64,000 nt of DNA from Saccharospirillum salsuginis (GCF_014651855.1 NZ_BMXR01000008.1:159596-223595); one strand, 5' to 3'; counted from the stretch's first letter, positions 16,657 to 25,695 are shown. The notes: a model not told the origin generated them from the letters alone. Numbers and translations are program-made.

Positions 16657-17796
16657 TCAACCCGCCCGCAAAGCACCTTTCAAATCGGCTTCGGTCTGCT
16701 GCAGCCGTGTTTCGGCGTCGGCCCGGGCCTTGCGGCCTTCCTCGACGATGGTGATCGATTCCTGAATGGTTTCGATCAGGGTGTTGTTGGCCTGTTCGAC
16801 GGCTTCGATGTCGAAAATGCCGCGTTCGATCTCGCGTTTAATCTCCGCATTGCCTTGCTTCAGGGCCTCCTGGTTGGCCACCAGCAGTTCGTTGTTCAGG
16901 TCGGTCACTTCCTTGTTGGTTTTGGCGGCTTCGCGGGCGCGGTACTGGGTAATGGCGGTGGCGATCTGCGTCTTCCACATGTTGACGGTGTTGACGATGG
17001 AGCTCTGCATCTTGTTGATCAGGCTCTTGTCGTTTTCCTGGGTGATGCGCATGGAGGTGAGCATCTGCATCACCACCTGGCGCGTCAGTCGCAGGTCGTG
17101 CACCTTGCGTTCCAGGTCGTCGCGCGTGGTCTGGATGTCGCGCAGTTCCTGGGCTTTCACCACGTCGTCGGTCTCTTCGGCGACCTTGCGTGCGTTTGGA
17201 ATGTCTTCCTGGTCGAATTGTTCGACGCGCGCTTCACCGGCGAGAATGTAGTATTCAAGGTCCCGGAAGTAATCGAGGCTGGCGTTGTAGAGTTTGTCGA
17301 GTTTGACGATGTCCTGCGAGAGCTGCCAGATGTGGTCTTCCAGCTTGGTCTCCACGGCGGTGATCTGCGCTTCGACGCTTTCGTATTGCTGAATGAACTT
17401 GGCGATGGGCTCGATGGAGCCGAACAGACGCTTGAAGAAGCCGGGCTTTTTGCCGTCCTTCACGTCGGACAGGTCGAGGCCGCGAATGGTGGTGACCATT
17501 TCGTTCAGCAGGCCGCTGGCGGGGCCGGCGTCTTTGTTGCGCACGCCTTGCAGCATGTCATCCGAGACGGTGGACATCTCGGTCTGCGCGACGGACCCGA
17601 AATGAATGACGGATTCGCTGTTGCCGACCTTCACTTCCTGCATCAGTTGTTTGACGCGTTCCTGGCCTTCGGCGGGCAGGGCCTTGAGTTTGTCCTGGGG
17701 TCCGCCTTCGGCGTCCAGGTCGGTGTTGCTGGATTGGTTGACGTCGGCCAGGCTGGTGGTGGCCGCGGGATCGATGTTCAAAGTGTGCTCAGACAT
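16657..17796 (-). CDS. TelA/KlaA-family toxic-anion-resistance protein
   Basis: A 379-residue, mostly helical soluble protein. KKPGFFKRLFGSIEPIAKFIQQYESVEAQI and the later AGEARVEQFDQ and RLTRQVVMQMLTSMRITQ segments are typical of the TelA family, which was first linked to tellurite resistance and is often found with stress and envelope genes. There is a coiled-coil tendency through residues about 140-370. It is the last gene of a tight six-gene minus-strand cluster, starting 2 bases after the XpaC-like gene. The biochemical function of TelA is not established. No other tellurite genes are nearby, so a general envelope-stress role is more likely than tellurite resistance. Confidence 0.9.
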   Translation of the reverse strand: MSEHTLNIDPAATTSLADVNQSSNTDLDAEGGPQDKLKALPAEGQERVKQLMQEVKVGNSESVIHFGSVAQTEMSTVSDDMLQGVRNKDAGPASGLLNEMVTTIRGLDLSDVKDGKKPGFFKRLFGSIEPIAKFIQQYESVEAQITAVETKLEDHIWQLSQDIVKLDKLYNASLDYFRDLEYYILAGEARVEQFDQEDIPNARKVAEETDDVVKAQELRDIQTTRDDLERKVHDLRLTRQVVMQMLTSMRITQENDKSLINKMQSSIVNTVNMWKTQIATAITQYRAREAAKTNKEVTDLNNELLVANQEALKQGNAEIKREIERGIFDIEAVEQANNTLIETIQESITIVEEGRKARADAETRLQQTEADLKGALRAG

Positions 17797-17798
17797 AA

Positions 17799-18449
17799 TC
17801 AGAGTCCTTCTCGCTTGAGGGCCTTGGTCAGTACGTCCAGATCGACATCGACACTGAGGACGTCGTTAGCCAGATTCTTTTCGTATTGTTTTTCAAAGGC
17901 GGTACGGATTTGTTGCAGTACGGTTTCGCACCGTTGGCGGATATCCTGAACGGCGGCCTGGTCGGCGCCTTTTTGTTCCAGGTCGGTGACCTTTTCCAGA
18001 ATTTCCACGGCGGCTTTCAGGTAGATGCGAAAGGTGCGCGACCGGGTCAGGTCGCGCGGGTCGTCGATGATCCCCTGAATGATCTTGTTGGACCAGTCGA
18101 TGATGTCGGTGACGGTCTCGTGTATCACGCCGTCGTGTTGCGCGTGCAGCTGTTCCAGCTGGGCGGTGTAGTCGCGGCATTCCTCGATGAAGCCGGCCAG
18201 CCGGGTGGCGTCGCCGTGGCCGATGCCGTCCATGTCCAGCAGGCGTTCGGTCAGGTGCTTTTTGCGCGGCAGCGCGAGGCTGACGCCCGCGAAGGTGAGC
18301 ACGCCGAGCCCGAAGGCATACAGCACGGACGGGGCGGGCAGGGTCAACTGGGTCTGCACCAGAACCAGCACAACGGAGCCGGCGACGCCGGCCACCAGCG
18401 AACGCTGCAGTACACTTAATCCGAAGGTGTCGGCCTGGTCCAGTATCAT
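17799..18449 (-). CDS. XpaC-like membrane protein (TelA partner)
   Basis: A 216-residue protein. Two adjoining hydrophobic segments at about residues 15-60 (SLVAGVAGSVVLVLVQTQL, LYAFGLGVLTFAGVSLAL) are followed by a long helical soluble part (ETVTDIIDWSNKIIQGIID, YLKAAVEILEKVTDLEQKG). This layout matches the XpaC family, which is commonly encoded next to TelA. It sits 6 bases from the ProX-like gene and 2 from telA. The soluble part probably faces the cytoplasm and may bind TelA; that is inference. Confidence 0.75.
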   Translation of the reverse strand: MILDQADTFGLSVLQRSLVAGVAGSVVLVLVQTQLTLPAPSVLYAFGLGVLTFAGVSLALPRKKHLTERLLDMDGIGHGDATRLAGFIEECRDYTAQLEQLHAQHDGVIHETVTDIIDWSNKIIQGIIDDPRDLTRSRTFRIYLKAAVEILEKVTDLEQKGADQAAVQDIRQRCETVLQQIRTAFEKQYEKNLANDVLSVDVDLDVLTKALKREGL

Positions 18450-18455
18450 CGGTCG

Positions 18456-19355
18456 TTATTCCTCGCCGGTCATCCAGTATTGCACCCGGTCGGTGTTGTT
18501 CTCGATCCAGGCGTAAATCGCGTCGCGGTGTGAGGTCTCGCGGGCCTGGGCCATCAGTTCCTCGACTTCGCTGACCGAGAGGTTCATGCGCCGCAAAAAG
18601 GCGACAATCTCGGGCTGGCGTTGTTCGAAGCCCTTGTGGACGATGGCGTGCACGGATTCGGCGCCGCCGTAGACGCCCTTGGGGTCGTCCAGGTAGCGCA
18701 GGTCGTACTTGGCGAATTTCCAGTGCGGGTGCCAGCCGGTGGCGACGATCCAGCGGTTCTCGTCGAACGCCTTGCCGATCTCCATCGCCATTTTGGGGCC
18801 GGTACCGGTGAGGATCTCGTAGTCGAGCCCGTAGTCGGCCATGGCGGTCTGGGTCATGCCCATGATGCCGGAGTTGGCGCCGATGCCCTGGATTTGGCCA
18901 CCCAGCTGTTCGCGCACCGAGGGTTTGGCCAGGTCGGCGATGGACTTGAGTTCGGACTCGGGTACGTAGTTGGGCACCACCAGGCCGAGATCCGCCCCTT
19001 CGTACAAGGGCCCCAGGTCGACGAGGGTGTCGGCGTAGCGCTCCATGTAGCTCTTGTGGGTCAGCGGCTGCCAGGACATCAACATGGCGTCGAGGTCGCC
19101 GTCGGCGACGCCCCGGTACTGCACCGAGATGTCGGCGAGGGTCAGTTCGACGTCCTTGCCCATGCCCTGTTGCAGGATGATGGCCGCCATCTTGGAGACG
19201 ACTTCGGCGTCGCCCCAGGTGGTCCAGCCGATGGCGACGTCGGGTTCGTTGCTTTCCGCCGAGGCTTGGGTGAAGGCGAGGCTCGCGGTCATCGCGGCGG
19301 TGGCGACCAGGGTCTTCAGAACCTGCCGGAAAGCGGTGTTGGGTTTACAGATCAT
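18456..19355 (-). CDS. Glycine-betaine/proline-type (OpuAC/ProX) periplasmic binding protein
   Basis: A 299-residue protein with a signal peptide (cleavage likely after AFTQASA) and an OpuAC-type binding fold: VAIGWTTWGDAEVV, MLMSWQPLTHKSYMERY, ANSGIMGMTQTAM, WIVATGWHPHWKF, in which the tryptophans resemble those that cage quaternary amines. No permease or ATPase is adjacent, so it may sense rather than transport. The ATG at 19353-19355 overlaps the stop of the VWA gene by 11 bases (coupled translation), with AGGAG 10 bases upstream. It lies within the TelA cluster; the usual choline/betaine importer genes are far away at 58.6-61.7 kb. Confidence 0.88.
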   Translation of the reverse strand: MICKPNTAFRQVLKTLVATAAMTASLAFTQASAESNEPDVAIGWTTWGDAEVVSKMAAIILQQGMGKDVELTLADISVQYRGVADGDLDAMLMSWQPLTHKSYMERYADTLVDLGPLYEGADLGLVVPNYVPESELKSIADLAKPSVREQLGGQIQGIGANSGIMGMTQTAMADYGLDYEILTGTGPKMAMEIGKAFDENRWIVATGWHPHWKFAKYDLRYLDDPKGVYGGAESVHAIVHKGFEQRQPEIVAFLRRMNLSVSEVEELMAQARETSHRDAIYAWIENNTDRVQYWMTGEE

Positions 19356-20148
19356 TGCCGGTGAACTCCTGTATGTTTGCAAAGTCCTGGGATTCGGCCA
19401 ATACGCTGTCGAGACCTTGAGCCAGTTCCTCGGGGTTGCGCGCGCTGCGGTAGAGGGTGACGCCGGGTTGGTTCAGCGCGGAATCGTCGATGCAGAAGCC
19501 GATGGTGTGCAACTCGATCGGGTTGGCGGCGTTGCCGGCAATGCGTTCGATCTCGTCGCTCGGGTTTTCGCCGTCGCTGTGTTCGCCGTCGGTGATCACC
19601 ATCAGCCGGTAGGTGCCGTAGCCTTGCTGGTAGCGGGCGCGGTCGGTCAGTTGCTCGTGCGCGAGCCGCACCGAGGTCAGCAAGGGGGTGCCGCCGGCCG
19701 GGCGGCTGGAGTTGACGTGTTGGCGAAAGTCGGGCCGGTTGTCCTGGCCCAGATTGACGCGGACGGAGGGCCCCCGGCCGTCGAAGATGATCAACCCCAG
19801 GTTGGCCTCGCGGTCGACGCTGTCGACCCAGGCGTTCAGCGCCGCTTTGGCGGCGGCCGACTTGCTTTCATAGGAACCCGCGCACCGGTCGCTGCCCATC
19901 GAGCCGCTCATGTCCAGCACCACCATGTAGTTGGTCCGGGTCAGCAGCGGGTCGAGCGCGTCCGGCTCGGCGGCGTCGCCCTCGGGCCAGGGCGTGCTCT
20001 TGGCTTCGGCGACGGTGTGCTTGAAGCGCTCGTCGATGGTCGGTTCGTCGTTCTCGGCCTGGGCCTCCGGTTCGGGCGAGCATCCCAGCAGCGCGAGCAG
20101 GGCGATCGATGCGGTCAGTCCGCTTTTAAATCCATTTGCCGTATTCAT
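19345..20148 (-). CDS. VWA-domain lipoprotein
   Basis: A 267-residue protein with lipobox ALLGC (Cys23) and an acidic linker, then a von Willebrand factor A domain with the MIDAS motif DMSGS (Asp79, Ser81, Ser83), a later threonine in AGGTPLL and ITDGEHSDG. VWA domains bind metal and protein partners; here it would be anchored in the inner or outer membrane facing the periplasm. It starts 10 bases after the binding protein-OmpA fusion and overlaps the ProX-like gene, so the products probably work together. Confidence 0.9.
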   Translation of the reverse strand: MNTANGFKSGLTASIALLALLGCSPEPEAQAENDEPTIDERFKHTVAEAKSTPWPEGDAAEPDALDPLLTRTNYMVVLDMSGSMGSDRCAGSYESKSAAAKAALNAWVDSVDREANLGLIIFDGRGPSVRVNLGQDNRPDFRQHVNSSRPAGGTPLLTSVRLAHEQLTDRARYQQGYGTYRLMVITDGEHSDGENPSDEIERIAGNAANPIELHTIGFCIDDSALNQPGVTLYRSARNPEELAQGLDSVLAESQDFANIQEFTGNDL

Positions 20149-20158
20149 CTCGATCTCC

Positions 20159-21886
20159 TTACCACGCGTTGATCGGGGTGAATGTGCTCGCTTCGGCTTC
20201 CACGTTCACAATGCGGAAGGTGACCCGCATGTTGGAAAGCCATTCGGCCTGGGTTTTCGGCGGGCAGGGATCGCCGCCGCACATGCCGGTCTTCGGTTCC
20301 TGTATGCCGTGGCCCAGGGTGACGAACTGGCTTTCGTCCATGGTCTGGCCTTGTTCTTCGGCGAAATCCAGTACGGTGTCGCGCACTTCAATGGCGCGGT
20401 TCATCGAGAGGTTCTTGGCCGCCTGCTGGACCGAGCGCAGTTCGTGCGGCGTGGCGCCGTTGTGCTGCATTTTCAGGTAGTTCAGCGGGTCGCTGTGGCC
20501 TTCCACGGTGATGACGGCACCGCCGTAGGTGGCGGCAACTTCCAGCACCTTGTTGAACTTGGCCTGGTAGTCGGCCGCGCTGAAGCTGGTCTGGTTGGGC
20601 TCGAAGTTGATCTCGAATTCCATCAGGGCTTTCTTGTCGAGTTCGCCGCTTTGTTTCATGTCCTCGACCACCGAGGAGGCCTTGTTGTTGTCGAACCCGG
20701 GCAGGCTGGTGCGGCGCTGGTCGAACACGCCGCCGGCGAAGGCGTCGTAGTCCCAGTTGGCCATTTTCAGCTGGTGGGCGCTGGCCATCAGCCCCTGGGC
20801 CACCAGACCGTTCTGGATCTCGTCGTTCAAGGCCTTGAAGGAGCGTGCCTCGGCGGCGACCGACCAGTCGACGTTGCCCTGCAGGCCGACGGTTTCGACA
20901 TCGCGCCACATTTGCTGGGCTTCGTCGGTCGCGCCGCTGTCGTTGAGCAGGTGTTCGCCCACGGCTTCCCAGTCGACCACTTGTTTGACCACGTCTTCGC
21001 GCACGGTTTCCTCGGCGCTGAACAGGGTTTTGACGAAGGCTTCGATCTGTTGGCGGTTGTTTTCGAGGTAATCGGCACGGACGACATAGACTTCGGAGAT
21101 CATCCGGTTGGCGGATTTGGTCGAGAGCATGATTTCCGCACCCTTGACCGAGCCTTCGGCGCCGCTGCCGACGTTGCCGCCGCTGGTCAGGATCCGCGCA
21201 TCGGCGGTGATCACGAAGGCGGCGTCGATGCCGTCGTCTTCCAGAAAGGCGGCCCCGGGGGTGTTGCCCTGGAAGCCGACCAGTTTTTCGGTATAGCGAA
21301 TCTCGGGTTCCTGCCATGATTGGCCGTCATTGGCGGCGTCTTCGCGGGCGTCGTCGAGAATCTGCGTCAAATAGGACAGATGCGGGCCGTAGGCCTGGGT
21401 CACGATGGTGGCGCCGGAGAGGTCGGCCGTGCTCTGGATGTTGGCGCGGCTCACCAGGGCATCGCCGCCGTTGGAGTAGCCGTGTTGGTAAATGGCCACC
21501 TGGCGGGTGCCGTCCTGTTGTTCGGTCAGGTCGGCCACGGCGTTGAGCATGCCCTGGGTACCGCGCAGGATGGGCACATCGCAGCTGAGATAGGCCTTGA
21601 GCTGTTCGCGGATGTCGTTTTCCACGTGCAGGGTGACACTGACGTCGTTGTCGGCGAACAGGCTGCCGTCGGCGGGCGACAACTGATAGTCATTGGCGTA
21701 CAGCGGTACGATGTCGGCGCCGTTGGAGCGCATCGGTACGTTCAGGCCGGATTCCTGGCGGCATTCCTGGACGGTGGGGTCCATCGCCTGCGCCAGTGGC
21801 ACGGCATCGACAAATTCGACGGCCTGGGCTCCGGCGGCGGGCAAAGCCAGCGTCAGCCAGGCGGCCCATTGTACTTTCCGTTTCAT
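20159..21886 (-). CDS. Periplasmic binding protein fused to OmpA-like peptidoglycan-binding domain
   Basis: A 575-residue protein. A signal peptide (cleavage near AGAQA) is followed by a periplasmic binding fold of the nitrate/taurine type to about residue 420 (IYQHGYSNGGDALVSRANI, GATIVTQAYGPHLSYLTQIL, VVRADYLENNRQQIEAFVKTL). The last 150 residues are OmpA-like (FEPNQTSF, ITVEGHSDP, NRAIEVRDTVLDFA, and a small Cys pair in GMCGGDPCPP). Such a fusion would hold a ligand sensor on peptidoglycan instead of serving an importer. It is second in the cluster, 27 bases after the small OmpA-type gene. Confidence 0.85.
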   Translation of the reverse strand: MKRKVQWAAWLTLALPAAGAQAVEFVDAVPLAQAMDPTVQECRQESGLNVPMRSNGADIVPLYANDYQLSPADGSLFADNDVSVTLHVENDIREQLKAYLSCDVPILRGTQGMLNAVADLTEQQDGTRQVAIYQHGYSNGGDALVSRANIQSTADLSGATIVTQAYGPHLSYLTQILDDAREDAANDGQSWQEPEIRYTEKLVGFQGNTPGAAFLEDDGIDAAFVITADARILTSGGNVGSGAEGSVKGAEIMLSTKSANRMISEVYVVRADYLENNRQQIEAFVKTLFSAEETVREDVVKQVVDWEAVGEHLLNDSGATDEAQQMWRDVETVGLQGNVDWSVAAEARSFKALNDEIQNGLVAQGLMASAHQLKMANWDYDAFAGGVFDQRRTSLPGFDNNKASSVVEDMKQSGELDKKALMEFEINFEPNQTSFSAADYQAKFNKVLEVAATYGGAVITVEGHSDPLNYLKMQHNGATPHELRSVQQAAKNLSMNRAIEVRDTVLDFAEEQGQTMDESQFVTLGHGIQEPKTGMCGGDPCPPKTQAEWLSNMRVTFRIVNVEAEASTFTPINAW

Positions 21887-21913
21887 GATGGTGGGTTTCC
21901 TTCTCGGTCGTTG

Positions 21914-22351
21914 TTAGGGGGCGACGGTGATGAGTGCGCGTGAGAGACGGCGCTGGTAGGCGCGGTCCGACTCGTCCGGCTGTTGCTCCAGCGGTTGGGC
22001 GCCACCGACGCCGACACTGTCTATTCGTTCGGGTTCGATGCCGGCGTCGACCAGCCGACGAACCACGTCGTCGGCGCGTTGTTCCGACAGGGCCAGATTG
22101 GCCTCGGCATCGCCCCGGGTACCGGTATGACCGGCGACCACGATGCGGGCGTCGTGGCGGACCAGGGCATCCTGTATGGCTTGGCCCAGGGTGGATTGCG
22201 CTTCGGCGCTCAGTTCGGTGCCCCGTTCGAACGGCAATTGATAGGTCTGCGGGCGCTGCGCCTCGCCGACACCCTGAAGCACCGTGGTCAGTACCGCGAC
22301 GACCGCCAGCAGACCCAGGCCCGACAGTCGTTTGACCAGTTCTTTGTTCAT
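21914..22351 (-). CDS. Small membrane-anchored OmpA-family protein
   Basis: A 145-residue protein with one N-terminal membrane segment (LSGLGLLAVVAVLTTVLQGV) and an OmpA-like domain: FERGTELS, IVVAGHTGTRGDAEANLALS, QRADDVVRRLVDAGI, RIDSVGVGGAQPL. The AGHTGTRG loop and following Arg fit peptidoglycan binding. The ATG has GTAGGAG with 8-base spacing. It is the first gene of the six-gene minus-strand cluster that ends with telA. Confidence 0.85.
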   Translation of the reverse strand: MNKELVKRLSGLGLLAVVAVLTTVLQGVGEAQRPQTYQLPFERGTELSAEAQSTLGQAIQDALVRHDARIVVAGHTGTRGDAEANLALSEQRADDVVRRLVDAGIEPERIDSVGVGGAQPLEQQPDESDRAYQRRLSRALITVAP

Positions 22352-22682
22352 CGTTCAACTCCTACAGCGGGTTCGCTACCGACCCAGTGGGCGCTCGATG
22401 CCCGGCATCGAAGCAGTGTTTCAGTCGTCAGCCCGCTTGAATAGGACCAAGAGTCACTTTCGGACATGAACCGGTCGGGTAGGCCGGCGAGAAAGAGTAG
22501 GGCCGTGTTTGGCCTGCAGCGGAAGGGAATGAGACAACCATCACAATTCCCTGTATGACTGTACTGAGGGGCGTCAGGTTACCAACTCCACCCCACCGCC
22601 ACAAGGACCGGCGCCGGTTGGCCGGGCCTTGCGGGAGTGTGATGGATGGGGTCAATCCGGGCGGGTTCTAACCGCTATTAAA
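22352..22682. other. Intergenic region upstream of the TelA cluster
   Basis: 331 bp without a supported gene. It should carry the promoter for the minus-strand cluster and the end of the aminotransferase transcript. A short imperfect hairpin (GCGGTT/ACCCGC) lies near 22660 but lacks a T tract, so I do not call a terminator. Confidence 0.4.
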
Positions 22683-23966
22683 CTAGTGTTGGAGGGCTTG
22701 CCGCACCGATGCGAGGGTGACGCACAGGGTGAACACGCGCATGGCATCGTCCACTTCGCTGACACTGGGAACGGACGGGGCGATGCGGATGTTGGCGTCT
22801 TCCGGGTCCTTACCATACGGGTAGGTGGCACCGGCCGGGGTCAGTTTGACGCCGGCCCCCAAAGCGAGCCGGACGGTTTCTTTCGCCAAGCCGGGCCGGG
22901 TATTGAAGGAAATGAAATAGCCACCTTCGACGGCGTTCCACTGCCCCAGGTCGTTGTCGCCGAACGCGTCGTTCAAGTGTTTGAGCACAGTGTCGAAACG
23001 CGGTTTTAATAGGGCCGCGTGTTGTTTCATGTGCGCCTTGAGCGAGCCGTCCTGCGCGAAGAAACGGGCATGGCGCAGTTGGTTCACTTTGTCCGGCCCG
23101 ATGGTCAGGGCGCTCAGCGACGCCTTGATGTGTTGCAGGTTCTTGTCGCTGGCGCCGAGGAAGGCGACACCCGAGCCGGCGAAGGTGATTTTCGAGGTCG
23201 ACGCGAACTGCAGCACGCTGTCTTCCGTGCCCGCTTCCCGGCAGGCGTCGAAAACATTGGCCAGTGCCGGCGCCTGATCGTTCAGGGCGTGAACGCTGTA
23301 GGCGTTGTCCCAGAATACCCGGAAATGCTCGCCGGCGATGCGGCCGAGGTGGGCAATGCGGCGTACGGTCTCGTCGCTGTAGACAATGCCGGTCGGGTTG
23401 GAAAAGCGGGGCACGCACCACAGCGCCTTGATGCTCGGGTCCTGCTCCAGGGCTTTCTCCACCGCATCCATATCCGGCCCGGCGTCGGTCATGGGCACGG
23501 GGATCATTTCGATGCCCAGGTGTTCGCAAATGGCGAAGTGGCGGTCGTAGCCCGGCACAGGGCACAGGCACTTGGCGTTCTTGTCCAGATGCCAGGCGCT
23601 GCCGGGGCCGCTGAGACCGTCGTGATAGGCGATGCTCATGGCCTGGTGCATCAGCGTCAGGCTGGAACTGCCGCCCGCCAGCACCTGCTCAACCGGCATG
23701 CCGAGCAATTCCGCACCCAGCTCCCGGCACTCGGTCAACCCGTCCAGACCGCCGTAGTTGCGCACGTCGACGCCATCGCGGGATTGATAGTCCCCACCCA
23801 GCAGGCCATCCAGCGCATTGGACAGATCCAGTTGCTCGGTGGACGGCTTGCCGCGTGTCAGGTCGAGGCTCAGCCCTTCCTGTTTCAGGGTGTCGTATTG
23901 GTTGGACAGGTCCGACTCGAGGGCTTTCAACTGGTCTTGGCTCAGGGAGGCGAGGTCTGGGGTCAT
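22683..23966 (-). CDS. Class I aminotransferase, MocR/AspC-like subgroup
   Basis: A 427-residue pyridoxal-phosphate enzyme. Recognisable segments are LTRGKPSTEQLDLS, RNYGGLDGL, AGGSSSLTLMH, CPVPGYDRHF, VPRFSNPTGIVYSDE, DNAYSVHAL and ASTSKITFAGSGVAF, with the cofactor lysine in STSK. This pattern is that of the atypical aspartate aminotransferase-like group first seen in actinobacteria, which transfer amino groups from aspartate or related acids. The ATG at 23964-23966 is used; an upstream in-frame ATG at 24071 would add 35 Pro/Arg-rich residues and is rejected. Substrate not determined. Confidence 0.88.
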   Translation of the reverse strand: MTPDLASLSQDQLKALESDLSNQYDTLKQEGLSLDLTRGKPSTEQLDLSNALDGLLGGDYQSRDGVDVRNYGGLDGLTECRELGAELLGMPVEQVLAGGSSSLTLMHQAMSIAYHDGLSGPGSAWHLDKNAKCLCPVPGYDRHFAICEHLGIEMIPVPMTDAGPDMDAVEKALEQDPSIKALWCVPRFSNPTGIVYSDETVRRIAHLGRIAGEHFRVFWDNAYSVHALNDQAPALANVFDACREAGTEDSVLQFASTSKITFAGSGVAFLGASDKNLQHIKASLSALTIGPDKVNQLRHARFFAQDGSLKAHMKQHAALLKPRFDTVLKHLNDAFGDNDLGQWNAVEGGYFISFNTRPGLAKETVRLALGAGVKLTPAGATYPYGKDPEDANIRIAPSVPSVSEVDDAMRVFTLCVTLASVRQALQH

Positions 23967-24202
23967 ATCGATGCTGTGGTTCCTTGGAAATGGCGGGTAC
24001 AGTCTACACGGGTTGGGCAAGGCTCTCCATGTGGCTCGATTCCCGGCCCCTGGGCGGAATGGAATTCCCAACTCTCGTTTAATACAATCGGGCGTTCTTT
24101 GCAGCCTGGGGTATTACCCCAGTCGCAATGTAATTCAGTTGCAGGGTATACCTCCCTCGCTGCTGCTTGCTTATCTATCCGCACCACAAAAGGAATGCTG
24201 TC

Positions 24203-25153
24203 ATGACGGAAGCCGTTGTACACGATCGTTGGATTTCAGGATTTTGGCGCCGGGTATTCGCGTTCGTTCTCGATTCGCTGTTGTTGGCGTTGATTGGCTT
24301 CCTGATAGGGCTGTTTTTCGAGGACTTCTTTGTCCAGCTTGGTCAGTGGGGGTTTCTGGTTGGTTTCCTTATTTCGCTGATCTATTTCGGAATCTGGAAT
24401 AGCGGTATCGGCGGCGGCCAAACCTTTGGGAAACGAGCGGCCGGTATCCAGGTAGTGAATGCGGGCAATAACCCCATTGGTGTTGGACAGTCGTTCCTGC
24501 GCTACCTGGTGTTGAGTTTGCCATTCTACCTTGGTGGTCTCCAGTTCATGACCGACAATGTCGGTACCTTCCTGAGTTATCTCATAGGCACTCTGGTCTT
24601 TGGCAGTTACCTGGCAATTGGTTACCTGCTGGTGTTCAACCGCGCCACCCGTCAATCACTTCATGATCTCGTGGTGGGCACCTACGTAGTACGCCAGAAC
24701 ACAGAGAAACAACCGGTAGGGGAAGTGTGGAAAGGGCATTTCGTTGTGGTCGCACTCTTGGTGCTGTCAGCGGCATCGTTATCATTTTTCACTCGTGATC
24801 TGTTTCAGTCCGGGCCGTTCAAGGGCATGGATGTCGTGCAGGAACGACTTTCTGATGAAACCCTTGTGAGTCATGCAACCATCACGGTCGGGTTTTCAAC
24901 CTTCAAGCAACTGGGAGCGGAGACGAATCAGAACCGCTTTGTGACCGCGCAGATTTACCTGAATGACAATCGCACCCAAGATGAGGCACTGGCACGGCAA
25001 TTGGCGGCAATCGTGGTCGAACACTACCCCCAGGCTCAGGATAAGGATGTGATGCTGGTTACGCTCTCTCATGGATACAGCATCGGTATTTGGTCGCAGT
25101 GGTCCAGCAAGACATACCAAATTGAGCCGGGTGAGGTTTTAGGCGGCTCATAG
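24203..25153 (+). CDS. RDD-family membrane protein
   Basis: A 316-residue inner-membrane protein. The RDD domain occupies the first 165 residues with about four membrane segments and the motifs WRRVFAFVLDSLLL (Arg and Asp of RDD), GQTFGKRAAGIQVV and TRQSLHDLVVGTYVV. A further membrane segment at about 183-202 is followed by a soluble C-terminal domain of about 110 residues likely on the periplasmic side. The ATG at 24203 has AAAGGA with 9-base spacing. RDD proteins include sodium/proton antiporters and solute-handling proteins; the specific role here is unknown. Confidence 0.85.
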   Translation: MTEAVVHDRWISGFWRRVFAFVLDSLLLALIGFLIGLFFEDFFVQLGQWGFLVGFLISLIYFGIWNSGIGGGQTFGKRAAGIQVVNAGNNPIGVGQSFLRYLVLSLPFYLGGLQFMTDNVGTFLSYLIGTLVFGSYLAIGYLLVFNRATRQSLHDLVVGTYVVRQNTEKQPVGEVWKGHFVVVALLVLSAASLSFFTRDLFQSGPFKGMDVVQERLSDETLVSHATITVGFSTFKQLGAETNQNRFVTAQIYLNDNRTQDEALARQLAAIVVEHYPQAQDKDVMLVTLSHGYSIGIWSQWSSKTYQIEPGEVLGGS

Positions 25154-25172
25154 CAGACGTTAAGTGAGTGAC

Positions 25173-25661
25173 ATGATCGTCAGAACATTCGAACAAGCCG
25201 ATTTCCCAATGGTCAAAGCGATCTACCAGCAAGGTATAGATACCGGTAACGCCACCTTCCAGCAGCAGGCGAAAGACTGGGAAGAGTGGGATTCATCCCT
25301 TCTGCCGGAATGCCGCCTGGTGGCCGAGCTTGAGGGAGAGATCGTCGGCTGGGCCGCTCTCAGCCCCGTGTCGTCGAGATGCGTTTACGCAGGCGTTGCC
25401 GAGGTCAGCGTTTACGTGTCGACAGCCGCCGCAGGCCAGGGCATTGGCAAGCGGCTGCTGCAACACCTGGTAACCGCGTCCGAGGTAGCCGGAATCTGGA
25501 CCTTGCAGGCGGGCATCTTTCCGGAAAACACAGCCAGTATCGCGATTCATGAGAAGAATGGATTCAGGAAGCTGGGGGTACGGCAGCGGCTGGGCAAGAT
25601 GAAGGGTCAATGGCGGGACGTGGTTTTTATGGAGCGACGTAGCAACACAGTTGGTGTTTGA
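25173..25661 (+). CDS. GNAT N-acetyltransferase, phosphinothricin-acetyltransferase-like
   Basis: A 162-residue acetyltransferase: VRTFEQADFPMVKAIYQQGI, GNATFQ, VGWAALSPVSSRCVYAGVAEVSVYV, the acetyl-CoA loop AAGQGIGKRLL, and IFPENTASIAIHEKNGFRKLG. The pattern is that of the phosphinothricin/methionine-derivative acetyltransferase group. I use ATG 25173; a GTG at 25164 is possible, and neither has a strong ribosome binding site. Its true substrate is not evident. Confidence 0.88.
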   Translation: MIVRTFEQADFPMVKAIYQQGIDTGNATFQQQAKDWEEWDSSLLPECRLVAELEGEIVGWAALSPVSSRCVYAGVAEVSVYVSTAAAGQGIGKRLLQHLVTASEVAGIWTLQAGIFPENTASIAIHEKNGFRKLGVRQRLGKMKGQWRDVVFMERRSNTVGV

Positions 25662-25666
25662 ATAGT

Positions 25667-25695
25667 AAAAAAAGGCCGCTCTCGAAGGAGCGGCC
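25667..25695 (-). terminator. Rho-independent terminator for the SppA-type gene
   Basis: GGCCGCTC and GAGCGGCC form a perfect 8-bp stem with a 6-base loop. Read on the minus strand it is followed by seven Ts. It lies just after the stop of the minus-strand peptidase gene and may also stop plus-strand read-through weakly. Confidence 0.85.
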
